A DNA stretch of 64,000 nt from Siphonodentalium dalli (taxonomy: Eukaryota; Mollusca; Scaphopoda; Gadilida; Siphonodentaliidae): NCBI GenBank assembly GCA_032622095.1, contig CP136069.1, forward strand, positions 201,732,690 to 201,796,689, read 5' to 3'. The translations under genes and the position numbers were made by a program. How positions within the stretch are numbered: position 1 is the first letter of the stretch; every line of letters starts with the position of its first letter. Under the pieces are notes generated by a model. The model was not told the origin of the DNA, made no database searches, and was given only the letters and a program-made list of their open reading frames with translations. Of the stretch, positions 51,176 to 62,701 are shown piece after piece.

Positions 51176-52677
51176 CGTTCTTCTCTAATGATACGATGAT
51201 TTAAATCACATTTGGTGTCGTTTGGGTCACGGATGGAGAGAGGATATGCACTATCATTGATAAGATTGCTATTCGCCGATATCCACCTATATAAGTTTAT
51301 ATATAGTCACACAGGCCATACCTTATCATTTTAAGGAGTTTTTGGGCGTTCACATTTCACAATCTCGACCAATGATGACCCAATTAATTCACTGGATCAA
51401 TTTTATCTTCTCAACTGTCATATTTAGATGGGGATGGCAATCAGGGCATTCACATAATGAAATAGCAAAAAGAGATACATAGAATAAGCATTAAACGTAT
51501 ATTTATCATTCTATTTAAGAGATACATATATTCTTGCAAACTGAGAGACCTCGAACCGTCAGAGGGTTGCATATATATATTATAACACAATTGAGTCTGT
51601 TCCATGCAATACAGTTTCCACAAAAAAGTTACAATTTGTCAAGAGATATGGAGATGCATCGAAGGCCTGTTCAAAAATAGTGGTATATATATTTTCTTCT
51701 GATATAAAAGAAAACGCAGTCAATAGCATATGACTGTTCAGGATCATCCAATACTGACATCTGACTCATCGACTGACATAAACAACTCAAAATCTCGCTC
51801 TGTGTCTGGCACATGTAGCTGATATACATGCGCAGCATCATTTATTTTAAACTGATAATATTTAGCCAATATATAGCACCATGAACAGAGGAGCACATGT
51901 AAATTTCTTTGAAACATCTGTATCTTCATGGAAATGTTAGCCAGGTACCTTAGTCCAACCCACTAGATTGATTGATACATCTCTATATGTAAAACCCAAT
52001 TGTCGTCTTTTATTTTTGCGAACTAATGTGTTTATGATGTTCATGTATCATATTATAACGTCTGAAGTATACGCAGTTGTAATAAATAAATACTTCATTA
52101 TTGGTGAAATGGATTAATCGCGATAAACAAAATGACAATCGACAAGGTGATCCACTACTTATAGTCCATGACTGTGTAAGAATCGTGTTATGTGGTGCTA
52201 TTTGAATATAGAACTTATGAGAATGCGCGTAACACTTTGAGCAAGAGTATTCTCTATTCCCAACAAATATCCACATCATGCAGATGGTTTCACATCACTG
52301 TAACCTGGGCAACGCCGGGTAACCCTGCTATTAGTTTATATATCTGCTCTGGGGGTTCGAAAATTAAGTGGGCATTTAATGTTGATGTTTCTTTCAAAAA
52401 CAGATTGCCAGTTCGGACAGACTGTATCTCCGACGTGTAATTTATTTCAGTCAAGCATGCATTCATCGTTTTTCAACTTTCCACAATAAACGATAAACTG
52501 ATACTGTCTTCTTGCTATTAATAACCGACATCTGGGACAATTTGGGAATTAGCATGGGGTGTATAAATGTACTATATTTGAATACTAGCGTAACATTATT
52601 TTTCATTCCTCGTTTGGTTTTTGTGGGGGGGGGGTGCAAATTTTGATTAATTTCTGATTATATACACCCATAATAGA

Positions 52678-52768
52678 AAACCTTCGGAATAGCGAACATT
52701 CGGAATAATGAATCTTCGGAATAGCGAACATTCGGAATAATGAACATTCGGAATAGAGAACCCTACCC
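52678..52768 (-). repeat. ~17-bp repeat, inverse of 49846-49935
   Basis: Units of TTCGGAATAGCGAACA and TTCGGAATAATGAA, about five copies. Opposite orientation to the earlier array. Confidence 0.8.
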
Positions 52769-52809
52769 GTTCTAGTGACACATTTTCGATTTACAGAAAA
52801 GACAAAACA

Positions 52810-53215
52810 TCCAAGTTCGAAGCTGTTTGGAGTCTACTCTTATGACGCTTCCGCTTCGTAGGGAATCGCGCTGAAGAATCGGTAGCCGTCCAGAACCTTT
52901 CGTACTGAACTGTTGGATAAAAATAAACTAAGTTATAACCAGTTGGGGGTCTACTCTTATGACGTTTGCGCTTAGTAGGGGTCGCGCTATTTAAAATAAT
53001 ATGTTTGTTTCTCGAACTAAAGAATCGGCAGGGTCCAGAACCTTTCGAACTGAATTAATGGACACAATATTATCCCAGTTCGATACAGTTTGAGCCTACT
53101 TGTATGACGCTTACACTTAGGGAATCCCGCTATTTTAAATATTTTGCTTGGTTCTCGAACTGAATAATCAGCAGGCGTCCAGAAACGTTCGTACTGAGCT
53201 AATGCGCTAATCTAC
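52810..53215 (+). repeat. Three diverged tandem units (117 and 145 bp spacing)
   Basis: TCTACTCTTATGACG recurs at 52833 and 52950, and CCTACTTGTATGACG at 53095. Each is followed by a GCTTA/GCTTCGTAGGG.ATC.CGCT block and a GTCCAGAACCTTTCG.ACTGA block. No coding. Confidence 0.8.
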
Positions 53216-53219
53216 TTAG

Positions 53220-54340
53220 ACAATACTTGCATTGTATATCCATAATTATGTCGTACACCAACCACCCGTGCAGTGGTTCGAATACAGCTTATATGGAAGA
53301 GAAATTAAAGTTAATGATTCATAACGTTCGCCACCAAGAAGGCTGAACGTTTTGTTGTGTGATATGAGTCCGTCAGCATGCAGGTTATGCGAGGTGTTGT
53401 GCTGTTATCGCCCCAGCCAATGCTCTCCCCGCATCAATTATGGCGTTGCAGTCTGCTGACGAACCCGCCTTAGGAACAAACTGGCTACGCTCATGTCTGT
53501 GGGTTAATTAATGTCAACGTATACGGCAATCGTTTTGCGATATTCTTTTAGCGGTATTTTCTCTCTTGAAAAGTTCCCAAATAGAACCATTTTTATTTGA
53601 GTTATTAATAGACCACCAACATCTTGGAATTTACGTAATTTTCTGCAATTTTCTCAAATAAATGTGGGGGAGGGATTTCAAAAAGTTTTGTGATAGTCTT
53701 GTAGAGGATCTGTTCCGTGATATTTTCTAAAATATCGCTAGGAAATACGTATAAACAACAATGAATACGTTTTATAGTCCCACTCTATATCTCCCATAGT
53801 AAATTCATGCGTGCCTCCAGCCAATTATCGATCGTTGGTTGTGTATTTTTTCACCCACAATACAACACTCAAAATAGTATCCATATCATTATTGTCTACT
53901 CTCTGATCTGTCCATCTATTTATGACATTAGCGGGATTTTTGATTATATATTGTAAATATTTGACTAGGTGTATGATCAGTATGTGTTTCATCCCGGTTG
54001 ACAGCCCCGTGTTGTCAATATCCGATTATGTGTAAACATGCATGCATGTAGTGGTGTTTGAATACATGTTCATCGGAGTAATTCGTCTCGTAAAACGTCA
54101 ATGAGGGGTGGCGACCTATAGCGGCCACATGTTGCGTGCTCCTCGTCGTTCTAACAGTACTGCCTAGGATACAGTCTACATGAATGTTCGACAGTTCGAG
54201 AGTCGCGCATACTATATAACTTCAGTTGCAATTTTACTTAGTTGGAATACAAATTTCGACCACTGTCTTCAGAGCGAAGAATGTACTGCTTTGGGCCGAT
54301 ATCAATGTAATACGCCATGTCACTATAACTCCCGTCCATT
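53220..54340. other. No recognisable gene
   Basis: Unremarkable AT-rich sequence. Confidence 0.5.
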
Positions 54341-54346
54341 TTAGTT

Positions 54347-54475
54347 GTTTTAGTGCTACATTTCAAAGTTCTGGAGTAGCTTATCCATATATACGGAAGT
54401 CATGAATATTCAAAAGCTCCGTATATGCATGAGATGGTACCCCAGAAGTTTCACCGTTAGCTGTAGCACTAAAAC
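54347..54475. repeat. Fold-back element
   Basis: GTTTTAGTGCTACA at the left pairs with TGTAGCACTAAAAC at the right. The arms continue imperfectly to ATATACGGA / TCCGTATAT. Confidence 0.75.
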
Positions 54476-54479
54476 CACG

Positions 54480-55370
54480 GAACCGGGGCTGATTAATCTC
54501 GGAAACTGCGGAACCGGACCATGTGGATCCTGTCGCCATATGGCCGCTAGTTGGTAACTGAGCGTATTAAAGCCAGCCTCAGTTGTGAAGTGAAAAGAAT
54601 CCAAGTGTTCCAAGTGAATACTGATTGAAAAATATGTGTATCTGGGACAATATGACCATAATATATGTCTGAGTGTCATTTTATATTATCTCAATAATGT
54701 ATATATATTCAGTTACAATATGTTCTATGCGTCACTTATAACAGTGTAACCCTGACAAATACTTTAAAAGCACAAATGTTTCAATAAACCATCATGTGTC
54801 AGTTTGGTTCCACATTGTTCCAAGTGCGAAAATTCCTACCCCACAGTCACAATCTTATAAATATACGAAATACCGTCAACTCGGCAACAGTTGCAGTAAC
54901 ACTGCGCGAAAGAATATATATTTATCTACATGCAGGTATAAGCGTGACCTTTGAATTCCTTATGGTGTGGTAGCATTTGCTTTCCAAACTTTAAAAATCG
55001 ATTATCTTGAAAACATAAAAAATGCACATCGGACAACTTGGAACTCAGGTCGCGATATGCTCTGCAGGGAACCCCGGTATGCCCGCTATCCGTATACTAG
55101 ATGTATACTATTTGTATTTCGTTTCAAAGTCAAAACAGTGTGATGCAAATGTAATAAATATATAACTATATATTTATGATCTGATATTCATGTGCGTGGA
55201 TTATTATAATACACCGGGCTTGTTATGTATTATTATCATACAATATATTGACATTATATACATTGAATAATAGTGATAATATATATATATATATATATAT
55301 TCATTAATTGCGTATATTTTTATATGTAGAGTGAGTTATCATACATGATTCAAGACAACGTAATTTGTCT
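54480..55370. other. No recognisable gene; (AT)n at 55279-55300
   Basis: Non-coding sequence ending in an AT dinucleotide run just beyond the LINE 3' side. Confidence 0.5.
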
Positions 55371-55511
55371 AGTTTAGCTTAAATCTGGCTTGGCTACATT
55401 GCAGATTTGGGAGCATATCTGAGCGGTGTCATTGGCTAATATATGTGTGAGTTGGTCCAATCTACTCATCAATTGAAAATTGATAAAATTGTCACCCATA
55501 ATTTTAATGAG

Positions 55512-58263
55512 TTAATTCCGTATAGGAAGATATGTTGGACGGTCAATTAGGAAATGCCTCTCATCTTCGATGGCTTCGTCATTACACATAACACATAATC
55601 TTCTGGCTAAAGGAATCGGTGGTTGGGCGTGGCGACCCTTTTCGATGGCAAGAGAGTGATTACTTATTCTTAGACGTGTAAATGTAGAGCGGTCAGCTAG
55701 CGAAGCTGTATTTAAAAGATAGGGTTCGGGGACAATATCTCTTTTAAAAAGTCGATATGTTCTTAATTTATTATTACCAGTTTTTGAAACATCATCGCGC
55801 ATACTTGTTCTGAAGTTTCCAGTGTGATTTTCTCGAAGCTGGCGTTTAAATGACTTTAGAAGCAGCTTGTTAATTAGAAGCTTGTTGTTAGCAATGTTGG
55901 AGGGTACAGTCAAGCCAAATGACTCCAGACTTTTGAATATCGAATTTCCAGCTACCCAGCTGCGCTGTTCGCGCATTGCATCACTTATTATGCCACTCGT
56001 ACAGCTGGATGGGATTTTAACAGCATATGAAGCCATTCTACATAAAGCGTCAATATGTAACGGGTAGCTCCCTAATTCGACTCTGACTGCATTGTTTGAA
56101 GCGTATTTACCGACTCCAAGTATTTGTTTGTAATGTGTGATACGAAGTTTCTCACACGGATAACGTTCGTGATTTATGTTTGTTAATTCACTTGCCCACA
56201 ATTCACTGCCATATAGAAGTATAGGCTTGGTTAACTTATCAAACAGTTAAGGGAAGTTTTCAGAGGGAGGGGCGCTTTATTTGCACACGCACGAGATATT
56301 GAATAAAGAGCTTTTCATCCTTTGCCACTCAAAGTATTTACGGTATGCTTGAATTTTCCTGTGCTGGAAAACGTCATTCCGAGATAGGTATATTCGTTAA
56401 CCAGATCCAAGGGATTATCTTCGAGGAAAAAATTTGGGTAAACATTTGGCTTCCTCGTTCTGAAAATCAAGCATTTCGTCTTCTCGGTGTTTATCGAAAG
56501 GGCATTATGTCGCGTGAAGGGCTGGAGCTTGTCTAAACATCGCTGAAGTCCTTCTGGACTCTCGGAGATCAAAACTAAGTCATCTGCGAAGAGCAAATGG
56601 TTGAGAAAGCTAGAGCCAATACGTAACGTTCACATTTGTCATCGAAAATGTCCTTAATGTCATCAATGAATATTTTAAATAGTAAGGGCGATAATACTAT
56701 CCTTGGCGGACTCCAATTGTGGAGAGATGTGATGGACCGATACATTCACTTGTGCTTGTGCTATAAAGACTTGACTTATAAAGTTATTTTAATATTTCCA
56801 ATGAAAATCCTGAAATGCCAGCTGTTTCCATTTTTCTAAAAAGAATTTGTCGATTGAAAGTATCAAAATCTTTCCTAAAATCGACAAATGTTGCATAAAC
56901 AGGTTTCTTTGAGGATTTATATTTCTGTATTGACGCATGCAGGACAAAGGCGCTGTCGACTGTACTTTTGCCAGTACAAAAGCCGAATTGGTTTTCGCTG
57001 ATTATGTTGTTAGCATCGATATACGTAGCTAATCTGTGATTAATAATTTTATTGAATAGTTTCCCTACTGAGGAGCTCAATGCTATTGCACGATAATTAT
57101 TCGGATCGTCTTTTGCCCCTTTTTTATGTATTAAACTGAGAACAGACTGACTCCATTCGGGTGGGTAATATCCGGATTGTAAAATGATGTTGAACGTTTG
57201 AACAAATTCGGCAGTCATTAGAGGTACTGCACATTTGAGAAATTCATTCGAAATATGAACCGGACCAATCGCCTTTCTTGTGTTAAGCTCACTCGTGGCG
57301 GACATAACTCCATCCGCAGTGATTGGATAATTATTGAGAGATATGTCTGGTGTTTTAGATGGACATATTGGTGGACCAGTCCCGGAAAACTTAGGCTGAG
57401 TAGGGCAGTACCGATTTTTGAAAAGTCAGTAGCTGTGTAAGCATCCAGATCATCCGACGGTTTATTGTTTTTATTTCTTAAGTCATCTATTATTCGCCAA
57501 TATTGTTGAGGGTCACCTGTTTCTAATTCGTCCAAACTATTATGGAATTCCGCGTAGAATTTTCTTCGTTTACGTTTCAATTCCTTCTTATATGATTTTT
57601 TGTTCATGAAACATTTGGTTCTTAGACTTGAATCAACGGGATTATTTCTAATTGCTCTCGCGATACAGCCGAAACTCCTTTTTAAGTCTTTACACCAGCC
57701 CTGTTATCAAACCATTTTCTTTTGCGTACATGTCTTTTCTTCATGGTATCCTTGGAGCAGGCGTGCCTGTTTATTTTGTTTATAATACACATGATATCAT
57801 CTAACGCTTCGGTTACTCCCTGTTTGTCCTTAAAGTATGTGCGTAATCGATACTGAGTCAATTCGTGATCCACGGCAGGTGAATCAATTAAATGGCACGA
57901 TTTGTGTTTACTTCAGCTATTCCACTTTAGTTTGATTTTTTGTTTTTCATAAGTAAATTTTGTAGTTACAGCTTTGCGACTTGGAGCTGAACAAGGATAC
58001 ACAAAGTGAAGAGCTAGTTGGCAATGGTCTGAATACTCCGAAGGTGGTTTAACACAGAAATAATCTACTGTGTGCAGAAATCTATCCGTTAATAGTATGT
58101 AATTGACCACGCTTGTACCATTATACTGATAACTCGTGAAGTGGCCTATTCTATCACCAGCTGTATTCTAATGCCTGTACTCTGGCATAATTGTAAAAGT
58201 TTCCTGCCGAATGCGTTGACAGCACTCTCCATATTAAGTCTTGGTTTGTCTGTATCTAATAAA
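55512..58263 (-). pseudogene. LINE ORF2, distal part (end of endonuclease, reverse transcriptase, C-terminal domain)
   Basis: Read on the minus strand from 58263: DTDKPRLNMESAVNAFGRKL (endonuclease), then EYSDHCQLALHF (~58032-57997, the endonuclease SDH box). The RT region follows (57305-56784), with YPPEWSQSVLSLIHKKG, NNYRAIALSSSVGKLFNKII, QFGFCTGKSTVDSAF and YATFVDFRKDFDTF (motif A). Next comes LLFADDLVLISES (~56595, catalytic FADD). The C-terminal part (56201-55512) has ILGVGKYASNNAVRVELGSYP and a decayed CxxC...H zinc segment. Frames shift several times, so it is dead. The 5' part lies at 62702-63272, beyond a 4.4-kb insertion. Confidence 0.88.
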
Positions 58264-58430
58264 TATATAGAACCGTCTTCGTGTTTGTTTTTGTAAATGA
58301 TTACCGCACGAGATAGCCGGCGGAGTGATACCACGAGTGCCGGAACGGCACGAGTGGTATCACTCCGCCGGCTATCGAGTGCGGTACTCATTTACAAAAA
58401 CAAACACGAAGACGGTTCTATATTTATTAC
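58258..58430. repeat. Long near-perfect palindrome at the left end of the insertion
   Basis: CCGTCTTCGTGTTTGTTTTT on the left is matched by AAAAACAAACACGAAGACGG on the right. Between them ACGAGATAGCCGGCGGAGTG... mirrors ...CACTCCGCCGGCTATCGAGT around a GCCGGAACGGC centre. About 75 bases per arm. It makes an open frame look coding (the KNKHEDGS part) that is not LINE. Confidence 0.9.
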
Positions 58431-59355
58431 ATATAACTAGGATGTCAATAAATTTGGATATTTATTGCCAAAATCTGCCACATTAGTGTTTCTTTAAAAT
58501 GCATAGGGTTAATTTCAGTTACAAATCAAGGAACCAGTCTATCGATTCGAGGTTCTCTAGAAACTTCCTTTACCGGCGAACTCTTGAAACTTTGTTTATA
58601 CTTCACCTGGATTCGGAAATGTGTTATAATTGTGTTTAATTCAACTGATTTGGTTCATAAATCCTCAAATAAAGTTGTGTTTTGTGTGAAAGAATATATA
58701 CAGACAACTGCCACCAAAAAGTATCTTGTTGTTCATTCATGGATTTAAATTGTTAATTTACTTTTCGCCGCTGAAAGTTGGTAATTGTTGAAAGTGAAAC
58801 TAGGTACGTCAAAAGGATATTTCAAGGAATTCATTCACTTTAAGTGGGAAATCACAAAATACTGTGAATGATCATTGATTCACATGAATGCATTATAGTT
58901 TGTCAACAAATCTACCAGAACTTAAAGGTATCTATGCTGTTTGTTTTTTTTATTTTGTGCTAAAATCGGCATTTATTACATATCATTTAATGATTTATCA
59001 GTTTATGATATAAATCAGCTGATCAATTGTCAGAATTGATTGAAACACGTCTGTGGATTGAACAGTTCACAAGTGCGCAGCTGATTTTTATCATACTAAT
59101 TGAATTTACAGTCTATAACACTCTTAGGGGTCAAGCTTTTACTAGAATGTAGGGCGATGGAGTACTTTTTCAACATTTTATTGCCCATATTTATAATAAT
59201 GATATTATTCAAGTAATTTAAATTGAATTAGCAAGACATTTTCAATTTTAATATACTGTTATTAAATGCACACTGGTAAAGGAACATTTTGATGCAATGT
59301 CTGATAAGAAAATTAAATTACAATTCAAAGATGTTTGTCTGTGATCCACGATTAT

Positions 59356-59991
59356 TTAATCAGAATCAGAGTCAGATTCGATCATTGCCAGGCGTCGATA
59401 CTTCTTTCGTGAACAATTTTCAGATTGACTCTGCGATATAACTTGAACGTTCACCTTAAACGTGCCGCCGTTAATAGTGGAATTTGCAAACATTCCTTGT
59501 ACGATTCCTTCCTGTACAGGTGCAATTGGCCGCTTTTCAACTTGATTCATGATAGAAATATCCGAGTCCGATGTAACACTATTACAAATAGCTTTCATTG
59601 GAACTGGCACTGGTAATGCTGGTGGTGTACTAGTACATGTAACAGTTTCCCTCAATATCGGCTGCAAGATACTGCACATCTGTTGTTGTTGATGTATTGA
59701 TGCCACGGCATAATTATTCAAACTGTTGACATTTTTATGTCCTGACAATTGGGCGATTATTTGTGGATTCACACCAGCATGCAACAGTCGCGTACACATG
59801 GTTTTCCGCAATGAATGGTTCGTAATTTTTCCTTTTATGCCTGCCTTTGTTGCCATGTCTTTTAACATTGTTCTTAGTTTATTAATACCAATTGGCTGCG
59901 CTTTAAACGTTAGCGCCGTCTGCGTCAAACCATAGTTTTGATTGGCTGCAATGTAAAATGGTGACTCCTTTGTACACATAGATGATGGTCT
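59356..59991 (-). pseudogene. Tyrosine recombinase, C-terminal catalytic part
   Basis: Reads RPSSMCTKESPFYIAANQN..., then KAGIKGKITNHSLRKTMCTR, then AQLSGHKNVNSLNNYAVAS. Numbering from the Met at 59979, box II H55-x-x-R58, H81 and the nucleophile Y90 are all present, and the spacing fits Crypton and ZMYM/KIAA1958-type recombinases. The tail is Gln/Thr/Pro-rich, then basic (RKKYRR), and ends in an acidic SDSDSD. The frame joins smoothly to the part upstream of the hAT insertion: the codons for YAAN come just before its target site, RPSS just after. Confidence 0.85.
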
Positions 59992-60326
59992 GTTGGCAGT
60001 AGGGTTGCACGGTATCCACCTTCACAATACCGACTACGGTATTGAAATCAATACCGCGGTATGACTAAATACCGTCAAGATTAATGTCCAAACATTTTGC
60101 TAGTTAAGACCCTTTGCAACATGCAGTACGGAATTCAATATTCACGTGTGAATGCAGTGTCAAGCGGACACGCGAAAAGAAGACAACGCAATGCATGTCG
60201 CGTGTGATCTTAACAATATGTGGGGTTCTACTGACGTCGCTTATGCAAAAAAAAAACAAACAAACACGTAATTGGTTCACAATTTTTATTTCATAACAAA
60301 GCATATTATTAAAATAAAACAGTAAA

Positions 60327-60557
60327 TTACATGTTTGCCGCGAGAAACGACAACATATTGACCTTTTCTGGTTTCAGGCATGAACGCTTCGGTGCAAAAA
60401 TCTGTCCCGACTTACTGATTAAGCGCTCAGAAGGCACACTTGTGACACATATACAGAGATATTTTCGCGCGAATTCGGATAATGTTGGATATTATTTGCA
60501 ATTCATTTTCCACCACTCAAATGGATTGTCGTCAAATTGATATGTCTCTTGATTTGT
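60327..60557 (-). pseudogene. hAT transposase, C-terminal dimerisation segment
   Basis: The minus strand reads DDNPFEWWKMN, LSEFARKYLCI, TSVPSERLISKSG and LKPEKVNMLSFLAANM before a TAA at 60327-60329. This is the conserved hAT C-terminal dimerisation motif (WW, LARxxL, S-PSER-FS-G, L-FL--N). About 70 codons survive. The DDE catalytic core is absent, lost upstream where the dispersed repeat sits. Confidence 0.88.
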
Positions 60558-60577
60558 TTATTAAAGAATTATACCAT

Positions 60578-60845
60578 GAGGGGATTTAAGTCCAGATTAT
60601 ACTAAAAAGGTCCCAAAGCAATACGTATTTATCCGTGGTGTCTCGATATTGGATAAACATTAGCACGAAAACAATTGTGAGAGTATAGTTTACATTTCAT
60701 AATTGTATGGATGGCGACCTAGTCTAATTATTGCTTTGTGTACACTAATTTGAACTGCATATGAGACGACTATAAACACACATCCATCAGCGTACAACGT
60801 GTTGGCACTGCCTTTGTGATAATTGATTTTCGCACTTTGCTTCAG
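60578..60845 (+). repeat. ~265-bp dispersed repeat, copy 2, inside the hAT element
   Basis: It aligns along its whole length with the inverse of 37083-37347. It begins GGGGATTTAAGTCCAGATTA and ends TTTTCGCACTTTGCT. Its position directly upstream of the surviving transposase end suggests insertion into, or replacement of, the hAT coding region. Confidence 0.8.
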
Positions 60846-61141
60846 TTACGCTTTGGGCGACCGGCCCGTTATCGTCCCGTCTCGCTGGTTCTCGTTTCGT
60901 CTCGCTATTTCTCGTTCTCGTTCATTACTTACAGGCACGCGTTAAAACCTCAGAATATGCATTTTATTGACATTTGCTGTCGTAGTACCGACATTTGCTG
61001 TCGTAGTACCGACTAAAATAAGAAAATATAGTGTGCGGCGGTATACCGACTATTCAAGAAATCCAATACCGACTACACGGTATTAAAAACAAAACCGCGG
61101 TATGACTAAATACCGAAAAACCGTTAAGCCCTAGTTGGCAG

Positions 61142-61409
61142 CATACATGTTGTATGCCTTAACTGGACATCGGTCATCTGAAACACTCGCAAAATCTGGG
61201 GGTGAAATTGACGAACGTTGTTTGCATTCTTCCCATCTCTCGTCTTGCTCAGTCTTTCGTTGAATTCCAGATAATCAGTTGTTCCGTCATTTTTCATTTC
61301 AATGTCTCCCCACTTCAACTGTTGATTCTCATGAGATCCGCGGAACCCTAATAGGGTTGTTGAACAAAACAAGATGAAGCAGTGATGTTGGTTCACTTAG
61401 TCCCAATTG
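61142..61409 (-). pseudogene. Tyrosine recombinase, middle part with first catalytic Arg and Lys
   Basis: Continues QLGLSEPTSLLHLVLFNN after an in-frame TGA, then (after a frameshift) LLGFRGSHENQQLKWGDIEM with the box I Arg. DYLEFNERLSKTRDGKNA with the beta-hairpin Lys follows. A second frameshift follows near 61215, after which the family frame reads SPPDFASVSDDRCPVKAYNM. So one stop and at least two length changes disrupt it, besides the hAT insertion. Confidence 0.85.
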
Positions 61410-62234
61410 TCAGCTTTCCCACAACTTTTCCTCATCTTCTTCAGGAACATCAGCCTGCTGAGGCTTATTTCCCAGACCTGCCTCTTTTAATTCCTTCCGC
61501 CTCGATTGAAGAACTTGTCTGCTGACTTTGAACATATCAGATGTTATTATGTTATGCTGATAGTCGCAGTCTCTCAGATACCTGTCAATTCCCCTATGGA
61601 ATGCCGTCAAACTGTCGGGTTCATAATCGCTCCCATCGCTTTTCTTCAGACTTAACAAAAATCCACCAATCAATCCATCCAGTTCCCTGTGCGGTATAAG
61701 TTCTATTTGGCGGTGCTCATTTTGACATTTGAGGTAATCAGAACATCTGTTAATCGAAGCATCTGTTTTTCTCTGGGTATTTTTATTCTTCTTACCGTCA
61801 ATGTAAGCACGCAAATCTCTGAGGTTTGCTGTAGCTGGACTGGTTCTGTCAACTGTACTGGCGCTGGCAGCCGCACTGGAAGCAGTAGCACTAGATATAG
61901 AACATGCAGTGGGAGACCGTATGTAAGCACGCAAATCTCTGATGTTTGCTGTAGCCGGACTGGTTCTGGTAACCGTACTGGTGCTGGCAGCCTCACTGGA
62001 AGCAGTAGTACTAGAACATACAGTGGGAGACTCAGACTCTATTGTACCACCAACATCATGTGATTCATGGACAACTTCTTCAGCATCAATCATTACATTT
62101 ACAGGTTCTTGTTCAGTCAATTCATCAAAATCAATATCTTCAAAAGGTAGCTGTGTGATTACTTCATCTGTCATTTCCGCATGCTCATCATTAGATAAAC
62201 TCATATCAATATCGAAAATACCATCAGTATCCAT
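61410..62234 (-). pseudogene. Tyrosine recombinase, N-terminal part
   Basis: The likely start ATG is at 62234 (MDTDGIFDIDMSLSNDEHAE); the frame is open a further 20 codons upstream. An acidic N-terminus is followed by a Ser/Thr/Ala-rich linker. The linker includes a 120-bp tandem duplication (61801-61920 and 61921-62037) coding RTSPATANxRDLRAYI twice. Then comes a core-binding domain (QIELIPHRELDGLIGGFLLS, SDYEPDSLTAFHRGIDRYLR, SRRKELKEAGLGNKPQQAD) typical of the Crypton-derived DUF3504 family. It ends at the TGA in EKLWES-stop, where related proteins continue. Confidence 0.85.
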
Positions 62235-62701
62235 TATTATTCTTCTATAGAAAATTGCTTTGAATAGATATACAACTGGCGGAGTACAACTCAAGCGAAA
62301 AACGTAAACAACGTAGTATTTGTTTACGTACAGTACTTCTGCAGACGATATTGAGGGAGTACTTTGTTTTTACAATTTTATTTTTTACAAACAGTAAGTT
62401 TATTATATTTTATATTCAGATTAATTGTGGCATTGGACCAAGCGATTGTTTTTAATTTGTATTTTTATTATTTATTTGTTCGGGTGTGCGTGATGGAAAC
62501 TGCCGCAATTTCCTTGACCTTCGGGTTTCCCCAGATATGAATTGAATTGAAAATGAATTATGTCGCTAAAAATAGTAACGTCGCGAACCAGCCTAACTGC
62601 TAAATAAAAAAGTACCACACAGATTAGCACATGTGCTGGTACTGATCATTACCACACACCTTGGAAAGCATGCGATCGTGTGGTAATCATAGATAGATAT
62701 G

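Larger units (their letters stand above)
60000..61133 (-). mobile_element. hAT element inserted in the recombinase gene (1134 bp)
   Basis: The 8-bp target duplication GTTGGCAG flanks it at 59992-59999 and 61134-61141. The ends TAGGGTTGCACGGT and ACCGTTAAGCCCTA are imperfect inverted repeats, followed inward on both sides by ATACCGACTA and ACCGCGGTATGACTAAATAC blocks. It keeps only the C-terminal end of a hAT transposase and has a foreign repeat in its middle, so it is non-autonomous. Confidence 0.9.
58264..62701 (-). mobile_element. Crypton-like tyrosine-recombinase element inserted in the LINE
   Basis: 4438 bp bounded by the direct repeat TAATAAA (58257-58263 and 62702-62708). It carries one broken tyrosine recombinase gene on the minus strand and no reverse transcriptase or DDE transposase of its own. 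Cryptons move by tyrosine recombinase and leave short direct repeats. Just inside the ends, ATGATTACCGCACGA (plus strand, ~58299) and ATGATTACCACACGA (minus strand, ~62688) are inverted, which is unusual for Cryptons. Roughly 1.1 kb of it is a later hAT insertion. A domesticated host gene is unlikely, since the copy interrupts a LINE. Confidence 0.7.

Noticed and set aside
53265-53300. GTGGTTCGAATAC resembling a tRNA T-loop
   Set aside because: No matching D-arm, anticodon stem or acceptor stem around it.
58146-58391. 81-codon frame starting MSTALDSRRSD
   Set aside because: Its first half is the palindrome and its second half is LINE endonuclease; not one gene.
61689-62063. 124-codon plus-strand frame
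   Set aside because: Shadow of the recombinase N-terminal part on the other strand, including its 120-bp duplication.
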